Shown: in pieces, positions 14,899-21,423 of the stretch
Numbering within the stretch: position 1 is the first letter of the stretch
Layout of the letters: each line of letters begins with the position of its first letter
DNA from: an uncultured Pseudomonadota bacterium
GTDB taxonomy: Bacteria; Pseudomonadota; Alphaproteobacteria; UBA3830
Assembly (NCBI GenBank): GCA_902771535.1
Contig: CACXWU010000015.1
Location: 1 to 32,084 of the forward strand
Length of the DNA stretch: 32,084 nucleotides
Direction of reading: 5' to 3'
Notes under the pieces: model-generated
Seen by the model: the letters and a program-made list of their open reading frames with translations, nothing else
The model's database searches: none
What the model was told of the DNA's origin: nothing
Program-made: the position numbers and the translations under genes

Positions 14899-15666
14899 GT
14901 GATCAGTGTAAAGTTACCAAATCAGTCATCGATTATCACTGTCATGACCAAAGCTGTGGTGAAAGCCTCCAAGGGGTTGCTCCGAGATTTCAACGAACTG
15001 GAAAATTTGCAGGTTTCCGTAAAGAGAAATGAAACCTTTGTTACAAGTGCTGATCTGAGGGCGGATAAGCTGCTGAGAAAAGAGCTTTCTTTCGCAAGGC
15101 CAAGCTACTCCATGATTACGGAGGAGTCGGGAGAGGTTGTCGGGGAAGATCCGACGTATAAATGGGTTATAGATCCGCTGGATGGAACTTTTAACTATAT
15201 GCACGGATTTCCTCATTGGGCGATTTCTGTTGCTTTGAAGAAAAATGAAGAAGTAGTCGCTGCTGTTACTTATGATCCTGTGAAAAATGAAATGTTTTGG
15301 GCCGAAAAAGGCAGCGGTGCTTATTTAAATGACCGCAAAATTCGGGTGTCCAACAGAAACAGATTGGGTGACTTGTTGGTTTCGTTGGGAAATTTGCCGG
15401 GAGCTCCGAAATCATTAAATCAAAGCACGAGGAAATCAGGATCAATGACCTTGGACATGGCTTATTTGGCGGCGGGCCGTTTTGATGTGCTTTACAGTAC
15501 ACCGAATTCAAACGAGTGGGATATCGCTGCGGGAATGCTCCTTGTAAGAGAGGCCGGCGGAGTCCTTTTGGACAAGAGCGGAAAACCAATCCGTTCTGAG
15601 AAAGATTTGGTGATTATGTCCAATATCGGATTGAGCTCATCGGCTCCGAAATTGCTGCAAATATAA
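14899..15666 (+). CDS. suhB: Inositol monophosphatase family protein (SuhB-like)
   Basis: A Mg-dependent phosphatase of the IMPase/SuhB family. SuhB of E. coli hydrolyses inositol phosphate and also acts with NusA/NusG in rRNA antitermination. Which role applies here is not visible. Metal-site motifs are present: ITEESG (~73-78, Glu75/Glu76), WVIDPLDGTFNYMHGFPHW (89-107, Asp92 and Asp95), and the C-terminal WDIAAGMLLVREAGG with its Asp. The 255-residue length is normal. The start is GTG at 14899 with AGGAGG (14887-14892) 6 bases upstream. It stands alone between two terminators. Confidence 0.9.
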   Translation: MISVKLPNQSSIITVMTKAVVKASKGLLRDFNELENLQVSVKRNETFVTSADLRADKLLRKELSFARPSYSMITEESGEVVGEDPTYKWVIDPLDGTFNYMHGFPHWAISVALKKNEEVVAAVTYDPVKNEMFWAEKGSGAYLNDRKIRVSNRNRLGDLLVSLGNLPGAPKSLNQSTRKSGSMTLDMAYLAAGRFDVLYSTPNSNEWDIAAGMLLVREAGGVLLDKSGKPIRSEKDLVIMSNIGLSSSAPKLLQI

Positions 15667-15696
15667 AAAGAAATCGCTATTTCTGAGACAATTTTG

Positions 15697-15716
15697 AAAC
15701 AGTTGCTCTGTTTTTT
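15697..15716 (+). terminator. Rho-independent terminator after suhB
   Basis: Six-base stem AAACAG (15697-15702) / CTGTTT (15708-15713) with a 5-base TTGCT loop, running into a T-tract to 15716. It lies 30 bases after the suhB stop. Confidence 0.6.
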
Positions 15717-15747
15717 CTGTTTTTACTGAAAAATGTGGAAATGTCTA

Positions 15748-15777
15748 TTGATGATCTTTCGCTGATTGTGCTAGGAT
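15748..15777 (+). promoter_or_regulatory. Candidate promoter of the HU gene
   Basis: TTGATG (15748-15753) and TAGGAT (15772-15777) are 18 bases apart, each with 4 of 6 consensus matches. The HU ATG is 29 bases downstream of the -10. Confidence 0.42.
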
Positions 15778-15805
15778 TCAGGCAATTTGTAAGGAGTTGT
15801 TTCGT

Positions 15806-16081
15806 ATGAATAAGACAGAATTTGTAAGAGCCATGGCCGAAGAGGCTGGGTTGAGCGTGAAAGATGCAGGAGCTGCGTTGGACGCTTTCATGGAAGTTAC
15901 CAAGAAGATGTTAGTTGCGGGTGAGAACGTGAATCTTATCGGATTCGGAGCTTTCGAAGTTGCTGAAAGAAGCGCAAGACCGGGACGTGATTTCAAAACA
16001 GGAAAGACGATTAAAGTGCCTGCTTCCAAGACTGTGAAGTTCAGAGTCGGAAAGACATTGAAAGATGCCGTAAGAGCATAG
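15806..16081 (+). CDS. hup: DNA-binding protein HU
   Basis: A histone-like nucleoid protein that bends and compacts DNA as a dimer. The 91-residue protein begins MNKTEFVRAMAEEAGLS. It contains the helical dimer body, the conserved GFGAFEVAERSARPGRDFKTGK segment (~45-67) with the DNA-wrapping beta-arm, and the C-terminal KFRVGKTLKDAV helix. The Arg-Pro-Gly arm is present (typical RxGRNPxTG; here RPGRDFKTG, so the usual proline-kink Asn-Pro is Asp-Phe). The ATG at 15806 lies 9 bases after AAGGAG. A TTG at 15797 directly abuts that site and was rejected. The sequence could also fit an IHF subunit, but the length and ending favour HU. Confidence 0.9.
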   Translation: MNKTEFVRAMAEEAGLSVKDAGAALDAFMEVTKKMLVAGENVNLIGFGAFEVAERSARPGRDFKTGKTIKVPASKTVKFRVGKTLKDAVRA

Positions 16082-16107
16082 TCTCGGTATCTTTTCTTTT
16101 TTTATTT

Positions 16108-16132
16108 AGCGTCGAACATTCGGCGCTTTTTT
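16108..16132 (+). terminator. Rho-independent terminator after HU
   Basis: Stem AGCGTCGA(A) pairs with (T)TCGGCGCT over 8-9 bases, with one G-T pair, from 16108 to 16127. The loop is tiny and a run of T residues continues to 16132. It is the strongest simple terminator in the window. Confidence 0.85.
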
Positions 16133-16182
16133 ATCTTAGTGTTGTAAAAAATTTTCCCTTATCTTTTGCTTTCTTCAAAAAA

Positions 16183-16288
16183 TTAACTTTGTCTTAACCT
16201 TTTTTCGGTAATATTAAGAACAGATCGGTTCAGTCGATCTGCCATTTCAGTGTTTCGGCTGTGTTTTCGGTATTGTTTGTAAAAAATT
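16183..16288 (+). promoter_or_regulatory. CtrA-type box and leader of the first exported-protein unit (leader A)
   Basis: A perfect TTAA-N7-TTAAC lies at 16183-16198, the consensus of the alphaproteobacterial cell-cycle regulator CtrA. Nine bases after its end comes GGTAATATTAA (16207-16217), likely holding the -10. Then come a perfect 7-base hairpin CAGATCG/CGATCTG (16221-16241) and the 13-base TTTGTAAAAAATT (16276-16288). A closely related arrangement occurs at 19638-19729. AGGAGG and the gene's ATG (16312) follow. The match is seen in sequence; binding by CtrA is inferred. Confidence 0.65.
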
Positions 16289-16311
16289 TTACACAATAGG
16301 AGGATAGAATT

Positions 16312-17169
16312 ATGAGCAAATTTTTGTTGATAGGTTCGGTTGCGGCGATGCTTTACGGAGATTGCGCTTGGGGAATGGGCGATGATATTGATCCGTGGAA
16401 GGGTACGTCTTCGGGGGCAGGGCAATTCAATGCAGAACCCGCACGAGGTGACGCGAGTCCAAATATCAGAAGTCGGCGAAATTCCACGACTTTTTCCCAA
16501 GATGCGCAAACTCAAACGGAGCAATCGCAGTTCGAACAATCCTGGAGTGGACAGGCGCATGCGAATCCTCAGCAACTTCAGGAAAATAGGTTTATAAAAA
16601 TCAAATCTGAGCATGGTCAGATATATGGGGGTCCTAGCGGAGCTGTTTTGAACAACACATATATGCAATATCATTATGTTCCGTCAAATAATTCAAAAAT
16701 AGGGCGTGCGACGCCTACCACGATAATTTCTGTTACAGATGATCTTAAATGTTGGAACGATATATCAGAAATCCGCTACGCCAATGATGTATCCTACGAT
16801 AAGTTGGAAAATCCGAAGGTGATTTTGTACAGAAACAAAGACAACAGCTGCTACATCATTCTCCGAATCAAAGACAACAAACACGGCGTTTTCTACGGAA
16901 TAAATGAGCGCAATGTCGAGATAGGCAGACAATCGTTTGCTGTATATGAAGTTTCGGAAGACGTCGGCAGTTTCACCGACGGCGTTCCACGACGGATTTA
17001 CGTAGATGAGTCGGGATTATATTTCGTGCCGATTGAAGGAAATTCTATAAAAGATGTAATTAAGACATATCAAGCCGAAGGAAAATTTAATTTCAGGGGG
17101 GCGGTCATAAAAGTATCAGCAATTGACGGAAGCATAACCCGGAACATAATAAAAGCGCAAAGCAAATGA
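16312..17169 (+). CDS. Exported protein of unknown family (first gene of a two-gene unit)
   Basis: I do not recognise this 285-residue protein. Residues 1-21 (MSKFLLIGSVAAMLYGDCAWG) are a Sec-type signal peptide with likely cleavage near CAWG-MG. Residues ~22-95 are low-complexity, Gln/Ser/Gly-rich and probably disordered. Residues ~95-285 look folded, with alternating beta-type segments (KVILYRNKDNSCYIILRIKD, GVFYGINERNVEIGRQSFAVYEV, RRIYVDESGLYFVPI). Only two Cys remain in the mature part and no catalytic motif stands out. It has a strong AGGAGG and the CtrA-type leader. It ends in an ATGA overlap with the next gene. A surface or secreted role is inferred from the signal peptide. No relative is recognised elsewhere in the window. 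Confidence 0.75.
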   Translation: MSKFLLIGSVAAMLYGDCAWGMGDDIDPWKGTSSGAGQFNAEPARGDASPNIRSRRNSTTFSQDAQTQTEQSQFEQSWSGQAHANPQQLQENRFIKIKSEHGQIYGGPSGAVLNNTYMQYHYVPSNNSKIGRATPTTIISVTDDLKCWNDISEIRYANDVSYDKLENPKVILYRNKDNSCYIILRIKDNKHGVFYGINERNVEIGRQSFAVYEVSEDVGSFTDGVPRRIYVDESGLYFVPIEGNSIKDVIKTYQAEGKFNFRGAVIKVSAIDGSITRNIIKAQSK

Positions 17170-17744
17170 AGACCGTGCTTTCAACCGAGCAGCCTAAACC
17201 AAATGAAATTTTGAGAAATTTCTATCCGCCAAAAGGAAGTTACAAGGGGATATACGCAAAAGGTGCAAAAGATGGATATTCAGATTGGTTAAAAGTATTT
17301 AGCGGTGGTGAGAACAAGAATTGGTTGAGTTTCCTAATAAATAAGTATTTGCAGCTGATGAAAGCAAAGAGCAGGAATGGTGCTGAAGAACTGGTTAAAA
17401 ATGGTACATTTTCGTCAATTTTATCTATATACACTGATGGAGAAGTGCGAAGGAGTGATTACGCTGGCAGTTATTACAAGAACACTAATGATGGTGGTTA
17501 TACTCAAAAAGTTCGAGATGCTATAGCGGCTCAACTTGTGTCTAAAGGGAAACAGATTACATCTTCGTTGAGTAATAAAATGTCAGCACCTATTTCAGAA
17601 ATGGTTGCAAGAAATCCAGGTCTATTCAAAGATCCTGAATTTGTAAAAAGCTTGAAACCAAGCTTTGCTGAATTAGAAAAAGATTACGAACATAACAAAG
17701 AATCCGAACTGTGGCTTCCGTTCGAAATTGTCAGAAACCTCTAG
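17166..17744 (+). CDS. Protein of unknown family, translationally coupled to the upstream exported protein
   Basis: I do not recognise this 192-residue protein. It starts at the ATGA overlap with the preceding gene and has no convincing ribosome binding site of its own, so coupled translation is likely. It has no signal peptide or membrane segment. It is rich in Lys, Ser, Asn and Tyr, with features such as FYPPKGSYKGIYAKGAKDGYSDW, a basic KAKSRNG segment and ELEKDYEHNKESELWLPFE near the end. Since its partner is exported and this one is not, it might be a cytosolic partner, a chaperone-like or immunity-type companion. It might instead be the frameshifted C-terminal part of one longer protein. 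Nothing in the sequence decides between these. Confidence 0.65.
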   Translation: MKTVLSTEQPKPNEILRNFYPPKGSYKGIYAKGAKDGYSDWLKVFSGGENKNWLSFLINKYLQLMKAKSRNGAEELVKNGTFSSILSIYTDGEVRRSDYAGSYYKNTNDGGYTQKVRDAIAAQLVSKGKQITSSLSNKMSAPISEMVARNPGLFKDPEFVKSLKPSFAELEKDYEHNKESELWLPFEIVRNL

Positions 17745-17769
17745 TCGTTTTTTCCCTCTTTTCTCACCC

Positions 17770-17790
17770 GGAGGAGGCATTGTCTCCTCC
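17770..17790 (+). terminator. Hairpin after the two-gene exported-protein unit
   Basis: GGAGGAG (17770-17776) and CTCCTCC (17784-17790) form a perfect 7-base stem with a 7-base loop, 26 bases after the stop. No T-run follows, so intrinsic termination is uncertain. It may act as an mRNA 3' stabiliser. Confidence 0.42.
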
Positions 17791-17805
17791 GATTTCGTAG
17801 AGTTG

Positions 17806-17821
17806 TTTACTTTTTGTTAAC
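17806..17821 (+). promoter_or_regulatory. Near-match CtrA box before the glycosyltransferase
   Basis: TTTA-N7-TTAAC differs from TTAA-N7-TTAAC at one base. Thirteen bases after it comes TTATAG, the same offset at which -10-like hexamers follow the two perfect boxes. One-mismatch boxes arise by chance in AT-rich DNA. Confidence 0.35.
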
Positions 17822-17854
17822 GGTTAGTGTGGTTTTATAGCATCGGAGGACCGA

Positions 17855-18829
17855 ATGACCGATCGAAACAGTTTTAACGATGCAACTCTGGTGAAAATAC
17901 CTTCTGTCGCAGTGCTTATTCCATGTTTTAACGAAGAAAGCACGATATTTGACGTCGTAAGCGATTTCAAAAAAGTTCTTCCGAAGGCGACGGTCTATGT
18001 CTACGACAATTGTTCGACCGACAACACTTTTGCGGAAGCCGAAAGGGCAGGGGCGATGGTCGTGAAGTCCAGAAAAAGAGGGAAGGGGAATGTCGTTCGC
18101 AAAATGTTTTCCGACATAAACGCCGGTATGTATATCATGGTGGACGGCGACAATACTTATTCGCCCGAGGACGCCGTGAAAATGCTGGATTTGATCCGAA
18201 ACGAGCAAATGGATATGGTGGTGGCGGCGCGAAACGAAATTTCGGACAAGGCTTATCCTGCAGGACACAAGTGGGGAAATAAATTGTTCAACTTTGCGCT
18301 GAAGTTGCTGTTTAACAGCGAGTTTAAGGACATTTTTTCGGGGTATCGCGCTTTTTCGAAGAGGTTCGTCAAGACTTTTCCGATTACGTCCAACGGATTT
18401 GATATCGAGGCGGAGCTGTCAATCCACGCACTCACCCTATCTTTGCCGTGCGCGGAAGTCGATTCGGATTATCACGAGCGACCCGAAAATTCTCACAGTA
18501 AACTCAACACATTTAAGGACGGATTTAAAATTTTGTGGAGTATAATCAGGTTGTTGCGGGAGAACAGACCGTTGCTGTTTTTCGGAATGATTTCGCTGCT
18601 GCTGTTTTTGCTGTCGATCGGGCTGGCCTATCCTATTTTTTCGACTTTTTTGGAGACGGGGCTGGTTCCGAGGCTGCCGACGGCGGTGCTGTCGACGGGA
18701 ATCATGATGATTTCGTTTCTGAGTTTGACTTGCGGGCTGATACTGAACAGTCTTTCCCAAGCGCGAATCGAAATCAAAAAGCTGCATTATCTGCAGTATG
18801 ACATCAAAAGCATCTGTTCAATTACCTAG
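17855..18829 (+). CDS. Family 2 glycosyltransferase, polyprenyl-phosphate type, with C-terminal membrane helices
   Basis: A DPM1/ArnC-like GT-A enzyme that would transfer a sugar from a nucleotide donor, probably to undecaprenyl phosphate at the membrane. The catalytic domain spans ~15-230: VAVLIPCFNEESTIFDVV, VYVYDNCSTDNT (49-58), KRGKGNVVR, and the donor/metal motif VDGDNTYSPED with Asp97-x-Asp99. ARNEISDKAYPAGHKWGNKLFN and IFSGYRAFSKRFVK are also typical of this subgroup. Two hydrophobic segments follow at ~236-258 and ~278-300. GGAGGA lies 4 bases before the ATG. The acceptor and sugar are unknown. The 3' end converges with rnhB with an 8-base overlap. The second half is more G+C-rich than its neighbours. 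Confidence 0.85.
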   Translation: MTDRNSFNDATLVKIPSVAVLIPCFNEESTIFDVVSDFKKVLPKATVYVYDNCSTDNTFAEAERAGAMVVKSRKRGKGNVVRKMFSDINAGMYIMVDGDNTYSPEDAVKMLDLIRNEQMDMVVAARNEISDKAYPAGHKWGNKLFNFALKLLFNSEFKDIFSGYRAFSKRFVKTFPITSNGFDIEAELSIHALTLSLPCAEVDSDYHERPENSHSKLNTFKDGFKILWSIIRLLRENRPLLFFGMISLLLFLLSIGLAYPIFSTFLETGLVPRLPTAVLSTGIMMISFLSLTCGLILNSLSQARIEIKKLHYLQYDIKSICSIT

Positions 18830-19493
18830 CGACCGCGGAAATTAATTTTGACATTTCTTGATTGGCGGCGTCCAGATCTTTCACCGGAGCGAATGTTTTT
18901 CTGTGGTGCGGCGTTGCTCCATATTGAATAATAGCATAGATATGTCGTTTCGATCCGTAACCGACATTTGTGTCCCAGCCGTATTGCGGGTATTTTTTGT
19001 CCAGCTCCTTCATGATATTGTCTCGGTGTTCTTTTGCAATGATTGAAGCCAGCGCGATGGACATAACGGTATCGTCTCCCTTCACGATTGTTCGCACTTG
19101 AGTATTTTCCAAGATCGGAGCCTTATTTCCGTCGACCAAAGTGAGCGGTTTTGTTAAATTCAATGAAGAATAAGCCCGTTGCATTGCCAAAAAAGTCGCC
19201 TGCAGAATGTTCAACGAATCGATTTCTTCGACAGATGCCGTTCCGATGGAATATTTCAGAATTTTCTCCGGCTGTTTGGCGATCCAATCCAAAACTTTTT
19301 TTCTCTGTCTGTGCGATAGCTTTTTGGAATCTCTCACCACTATCTCGTCTTTCTCGATCAATGCAATTCCTTCTGCGCTAACCCACACGGCGGCTGTCAC
19401 GACAGGTCCGGCCAGAGGTCCGCGCCCGACTTCGTCTATGCCAATACAATCATCGGGGCTAACGTTGTTTTCTAAATACCACAGAGAATTCAT
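18822..19493 (-). CDS. rnhB: Ribonuclease HII
   Basis: RNase HII removes RNA from RNA/DNA hybrids and single ribonucleotides misincorporated into DNA. The active site is complete: Asp20 and Glu21 in CIGIDEVGRGPLAGPVV, Asp121 in LTLVDGNK, and the Asp in VKGDDTVMSIALASIIAKEHRD (~138-158). The RNase HII C-terminal YGWDTNVGYGSKRHIYAIIQYGATPHHRKTFAPV is present. The 223 residues are normal. The ATG at 19493 has only a weak purine-rich site upstream. It converges on the glycosyltransferase with an 8-base overlap. Confidence 0.96.
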   Translation of the reverse strand: MNSLWYLENNVSPDDCIGIDEVGRGPLAGPVVTAAVWVSAEGIALIEKDEIVVRDSKKLSHRQRKKVLDWIAKQPEKILKYSIGTASVEEIDSLNILQATFLAMQRAYSSLNLTKPLTLVDGNKAPILENTQVRTIVKGDDTVMSIALASIIAKEHRDNIMKELDKKYPQYGWDTNVGYGSKRHIYAIIQYGATPHHRKTFAPVKDLDAANQEMSKLISAVAR

Positions 19494-19521
19494 CTTCTAT
19501 CTTTCGTCTAAGAAACACATT

Positions 19522-19550
19522 ATTATAGCGAGGTATTTCAGTGATTGAAA
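19522..19550 (-). promoter_or_regulatory. Candidate promoter of rnhB
   Basis: On the minus strand a perfect TATAAT (19522-19527 in + coordinates) lies 17 bases from a weak -35 TTTCAA (19545-19550). It is placed about 30 bases upstream of the rnhB ATG. Confidence 0.4.
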
Positions 19551-19637
19551 CAGGAATGTATCGTAAATTTTCGGGTGTCCTTCCGAAAAATCGGCTGCGA
19601 GTGACGTATTGCCATTTATTTGATAATTTTTCAAAAA

Positions 19638-19729
19638 TTAACCCTTCGTTAACTAGTTTCAGGTAACATTAAAATTAAAAGGGGCGATCTGCCCGGGTTC
19701 GTATTTTTTCTGTGTTTTTGTAAAAAATT
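19638..19729 (+). promoter_or_regulatory. CtrA-type box and leader of the second exported-protein gene (leader B)
   Basis: A perfect TTAA-N7-TTAAC lies at 19638-19653. GGTAACATTAA (19662-19672) follows at the same 9-base offset as in leader A. A GGGC/GCCC hairpin around GATCT (19682-19694) carries the CGATCTGCC shared with leader A. The identical 13-base TTTGTAAAAAATT lies at 19717-19729. The same elements in the same order indicate common descent of the two leaders. CtrA binding is inferred from the consensus. Confidence 0.65.
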
Positions 19730-19830
19730 GAAGAAAAGAAAGGAGAAGAGGATGACCTGATTTTTGTACAAACAAATTTTATGAGATTGCGATCAAGTAT
19801 TTAAATTATAGGTAAATTATGGAGATTAAT

Positions 19831-20559
19831 ATGAAGAATTGTAATAATATGACAAACGGGGGCAATAAACTTTTACAAATATTTGCATTAGCCACCCTTA
19901 TATATTGCGGAGACGTTTTTGCAAATACTTATGGAGAGAATGAAAAGGAATTCGCTGGATATCAAGACTTATCTAAGGGGGACGATGTGCGAGATTTCGG
20001 AACCGAAGATCAGTGGCAAACTTTTTTCGAATCGCAAGGAGAGCCACAATTACATAAAAATAATGACGTGCGAGATTTTGGAACCAAAGATCAGTGGCAA
20101 ACTTTTTTCGAATCGCAGGGAGAGCCACGGCGACGTATTTTTCTATCGCGAGAGGAAGCAGAAGCAATACGGAAGAGAAAACGCGAAAAAATGGATTTTT
20201 TGATAAAACAACTGGAATCCTTAAAATCGCCGGATGATGTCGCATTATTAACAAACAAATTGAAAAAACTAAAGATCGAAAACGAAGATAAGACGGGAAA
20301 ATTGATCGATATAGATGAAGAAGAGTTGCATCATTCTAAAAAAGCAAGAATGGTTTTTAATACGAACCAGAATGACGATCGCTTTAACAACAAAGAGAGC
20401 GAAGAACTTGTTATCAAACCAGTTCGGGTCTTGCGAAATTCTTCTAAAAAAGCAGAAGAGCTTCTAAAACCCGATATCTCGCAAAAACAACGGATAAAAT
20501 TGAAGCCTTCACGAATTCAAACCGAAACTAATGTAACGCAAGGGACATTTGCAAGATAA
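19831..20559 (+). CDS. Exported, highly charged repeat protein of unknown family
   Basis: I do not recognise this 242-residue protein. The ATG at 19831 has GGAG 6 bases upstream. An in-frame ATG at 19819 lacks a site. A signal peptide spans ~1-32 (core LLQIFALATLIYCGDVFA), with Ala-x-Ala-like cleavage before NTYG. Two nearly identical 27-residue units follow, each containing DVRDFGT(E/K)DQW and QTFFESQGEP (~52-100). The rest is strongly charged: a basic RKRKREK cluster, a Lys/Glu heptad-like helix (~115-145, probable coiled coil), KKARM, and a Lys/Arg-rich tail. There is no enzyme motif. It shares its upstream leader with the exported protein at 16312. A secreted effector or surface protein is a reasonable guess, not a demonstrated role. 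Confidence 0.72.
   Translation: MKNCNNMTNGGNKLLQIFALATLIYCGDVFANTYGENEKEFAGYQDLSKGDDVRDFGTEDQWQTFFESQGEPQLHKNNDVRDFGTKDQWQTFFESQGEPRRRIFLSREEAEAIRKRKREKMDFLIKQLESLKSPDDVALLTNKLKKLKIENEDKTGKLIDIDEEELHHSKKARMVFNTNQNDDRFNNKESEELVIKPVRVLRNSSKKAEELLKPDISQKQRIKLKPSRIQTETNVTQGTFAR
19984..20128 (+). repeat. Tandem 81-base repeat in the exported charged protein gene
   Basis: A 64-base segment at 19984-20047 recurs at 20065-20128 with 60 of 64 bases identical and an 81-base period (27 codons). Both copies encode DVRDFGT-x-DQWQTFFESQGEP. The low divergence points to a recent tandem duplication. Confidence 0.85.
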
Positions 20560-20570
20560 ATCACGAAGCA

Positions 20571-20629
20571 TGAGAAGAATCCTGTTTTCTTTTGATTATA
20601 TCCGATTGCAGAAAATAGGATTTTTCTCA
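20571..20629. terminator. Long bidirectional terminator between converging genes
   Basis: A 20-base imperfect inverted repeat (20571-20590 with 20610-20629, only two G-T pairs) encloses a 19-base loop. The stem arms are rich in T on the 3' side in either direction. It lies between the exported protein gene (+) and tpiA (-), which converge. Confidence 0.65.
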
Positions 20630-20652
20630 GATTTTATGAGAGGGACACAGTA

Positions 20653-21345
20653 TTAACAAACTATACACTGTATCATTTCGGAAAATTCTTCGATTCTCAG
20701 GCTTGCTCCTCCTATCAAGACACCATCTACGGAAGGAATTTGCAGAATGTCCGATATGTTTTTGATATTTACAGAGCCGCCGTAGAGGGTAGGGCATTTC
20801 GAGTTGGTTGTTTGTTTGATAAAACTCAAGACTTCGTGAATTTCCGAGGTGGTCGGAGTTTTTCCGGATCCGATGCTCCAAACGGGTTCGTAGGCGATGA
20901 TTGCTTTCGATAGATTTGCGTCCTCTTTAAATTTGCTGAGCTGAATCGATAAAATGTCGCGCCATTGAGGTCTTGATTCTTCCGTTTCTCCGACGCAAAT
21001 AATTGGATTGATTCCCAATTCTGTTAATGTTTTATATTTTTCAAAAATCAGTTCATTAGATTCTTTAAAAATTCGGCGTCGCTCGGAATGTCCGATAATA
21101 ACGTACTTGCATCCGAGGTTTTGCAGTAGCAGAGGGCTTACTTCTCCCGTAAAAGCACCGTTTTTTCTGTCAGAACAATTCTGTGCGCCCAGAGAATGGG
21201 AAAAATTTTTAAATTTGTAAAGCAATGGAAACGGCGGACACACCACAATCTGATTCTCCGTTTTTATCGAATTTATTTTTTCAAAAAAACTTTCCGCGAA
21301 TTCGACATCGCCATTCATTTTCCAATTTGCGACCAAAAATTTCAT
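20653..21345 (-). CDS. tpiA: Triosephosphate isomerase
   Basis: TpiA interconverts dihydroxyacetone phosphate and glyceraldehyde 3-phosphate in glycolysis and gluconeogenesis. All catalytic residues are visible: Asn7 and Lys9 in VANWKMNG, His86 in IIGHSERR, and Glu153 in AYEPVWSIGSGKTPT, followed by LYGGSVNIKN and VDGVLIGGASL for phosphate binding. At 230 residues it is slightly short of the usual ~250 but complete. The minus-strand start has GAAGG upstream. It is divergent from ppiD, an arrangement common in Alphaproteobacteria. Confidence 0.96.
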   Translation of the reverse strand: MKFLVANWKMNGDVEFAESFFEKINSIKTENQIVVCPPFPLLYKFKNFSHSLGAQNCSDRKNGAFTGEVSPLLLQNLGCKYVIIGHSERRRIFKESNELIFEKYKTLTELGINPIICVGETEESRPQWRDILSIQLSKFKEDANLSKAIIAYEPVWSIGSGKTPTTSEIHEVLSFIKQTTNSKCPTLYGGSVNIKNISDILQIPSVDGVLIGGASLRIEEFSEMIQCIVC

Positions 21346-21364
21346 AAATTCACCTTCTTTATAC

Positions 21365-21393
21365 TTGCTACAGCTGCCGACACTTAATAATAT
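21365..21393 (+). promoter_or_regulatory. Candidate promoter of ppiD
   Basis: TTGCTA (21365-21370) and TAATAT (21388-21393) are 17 bases apart in the tpiA-ppiD divergent gap, each matching 4 of 6 consensus positions. Confidence 0.45.
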
Positions 21394-21423
21394 AGCTTTG
21401 TATTTAAAATTAAGGAAGAATCA

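Larger units (their letters stand above)
19494..19830. other. 337-base intergenic region between rnhB and the second exported-protein gene
   Basis: It holds the rnhB promoter candidate (left end), the CtrA-type leader B (19638-19729), and a Shine-Dalgarno followed by a three-base-codon mini frame ATG-ACC-TGA (19752-19760). About 70 AT-rich bases then run to the real start. No other gene, RNA or repeat is seen. Confidence 0.6.

Noticed and set aside
17160..17175. Frameshift joining the two unknown genes at 17166
   Set aside because: The ATGA overlap is a normal coupling arrangement and no homologue is known to show a fused form. It is kept as an open alternative only.
17770..17790. Strong intrinsic terminator before the glycosyltransferase
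   Set aside because: The stem is perfect but no T-run follows on either strand, so it is listed only as a low-confidence hairpin.
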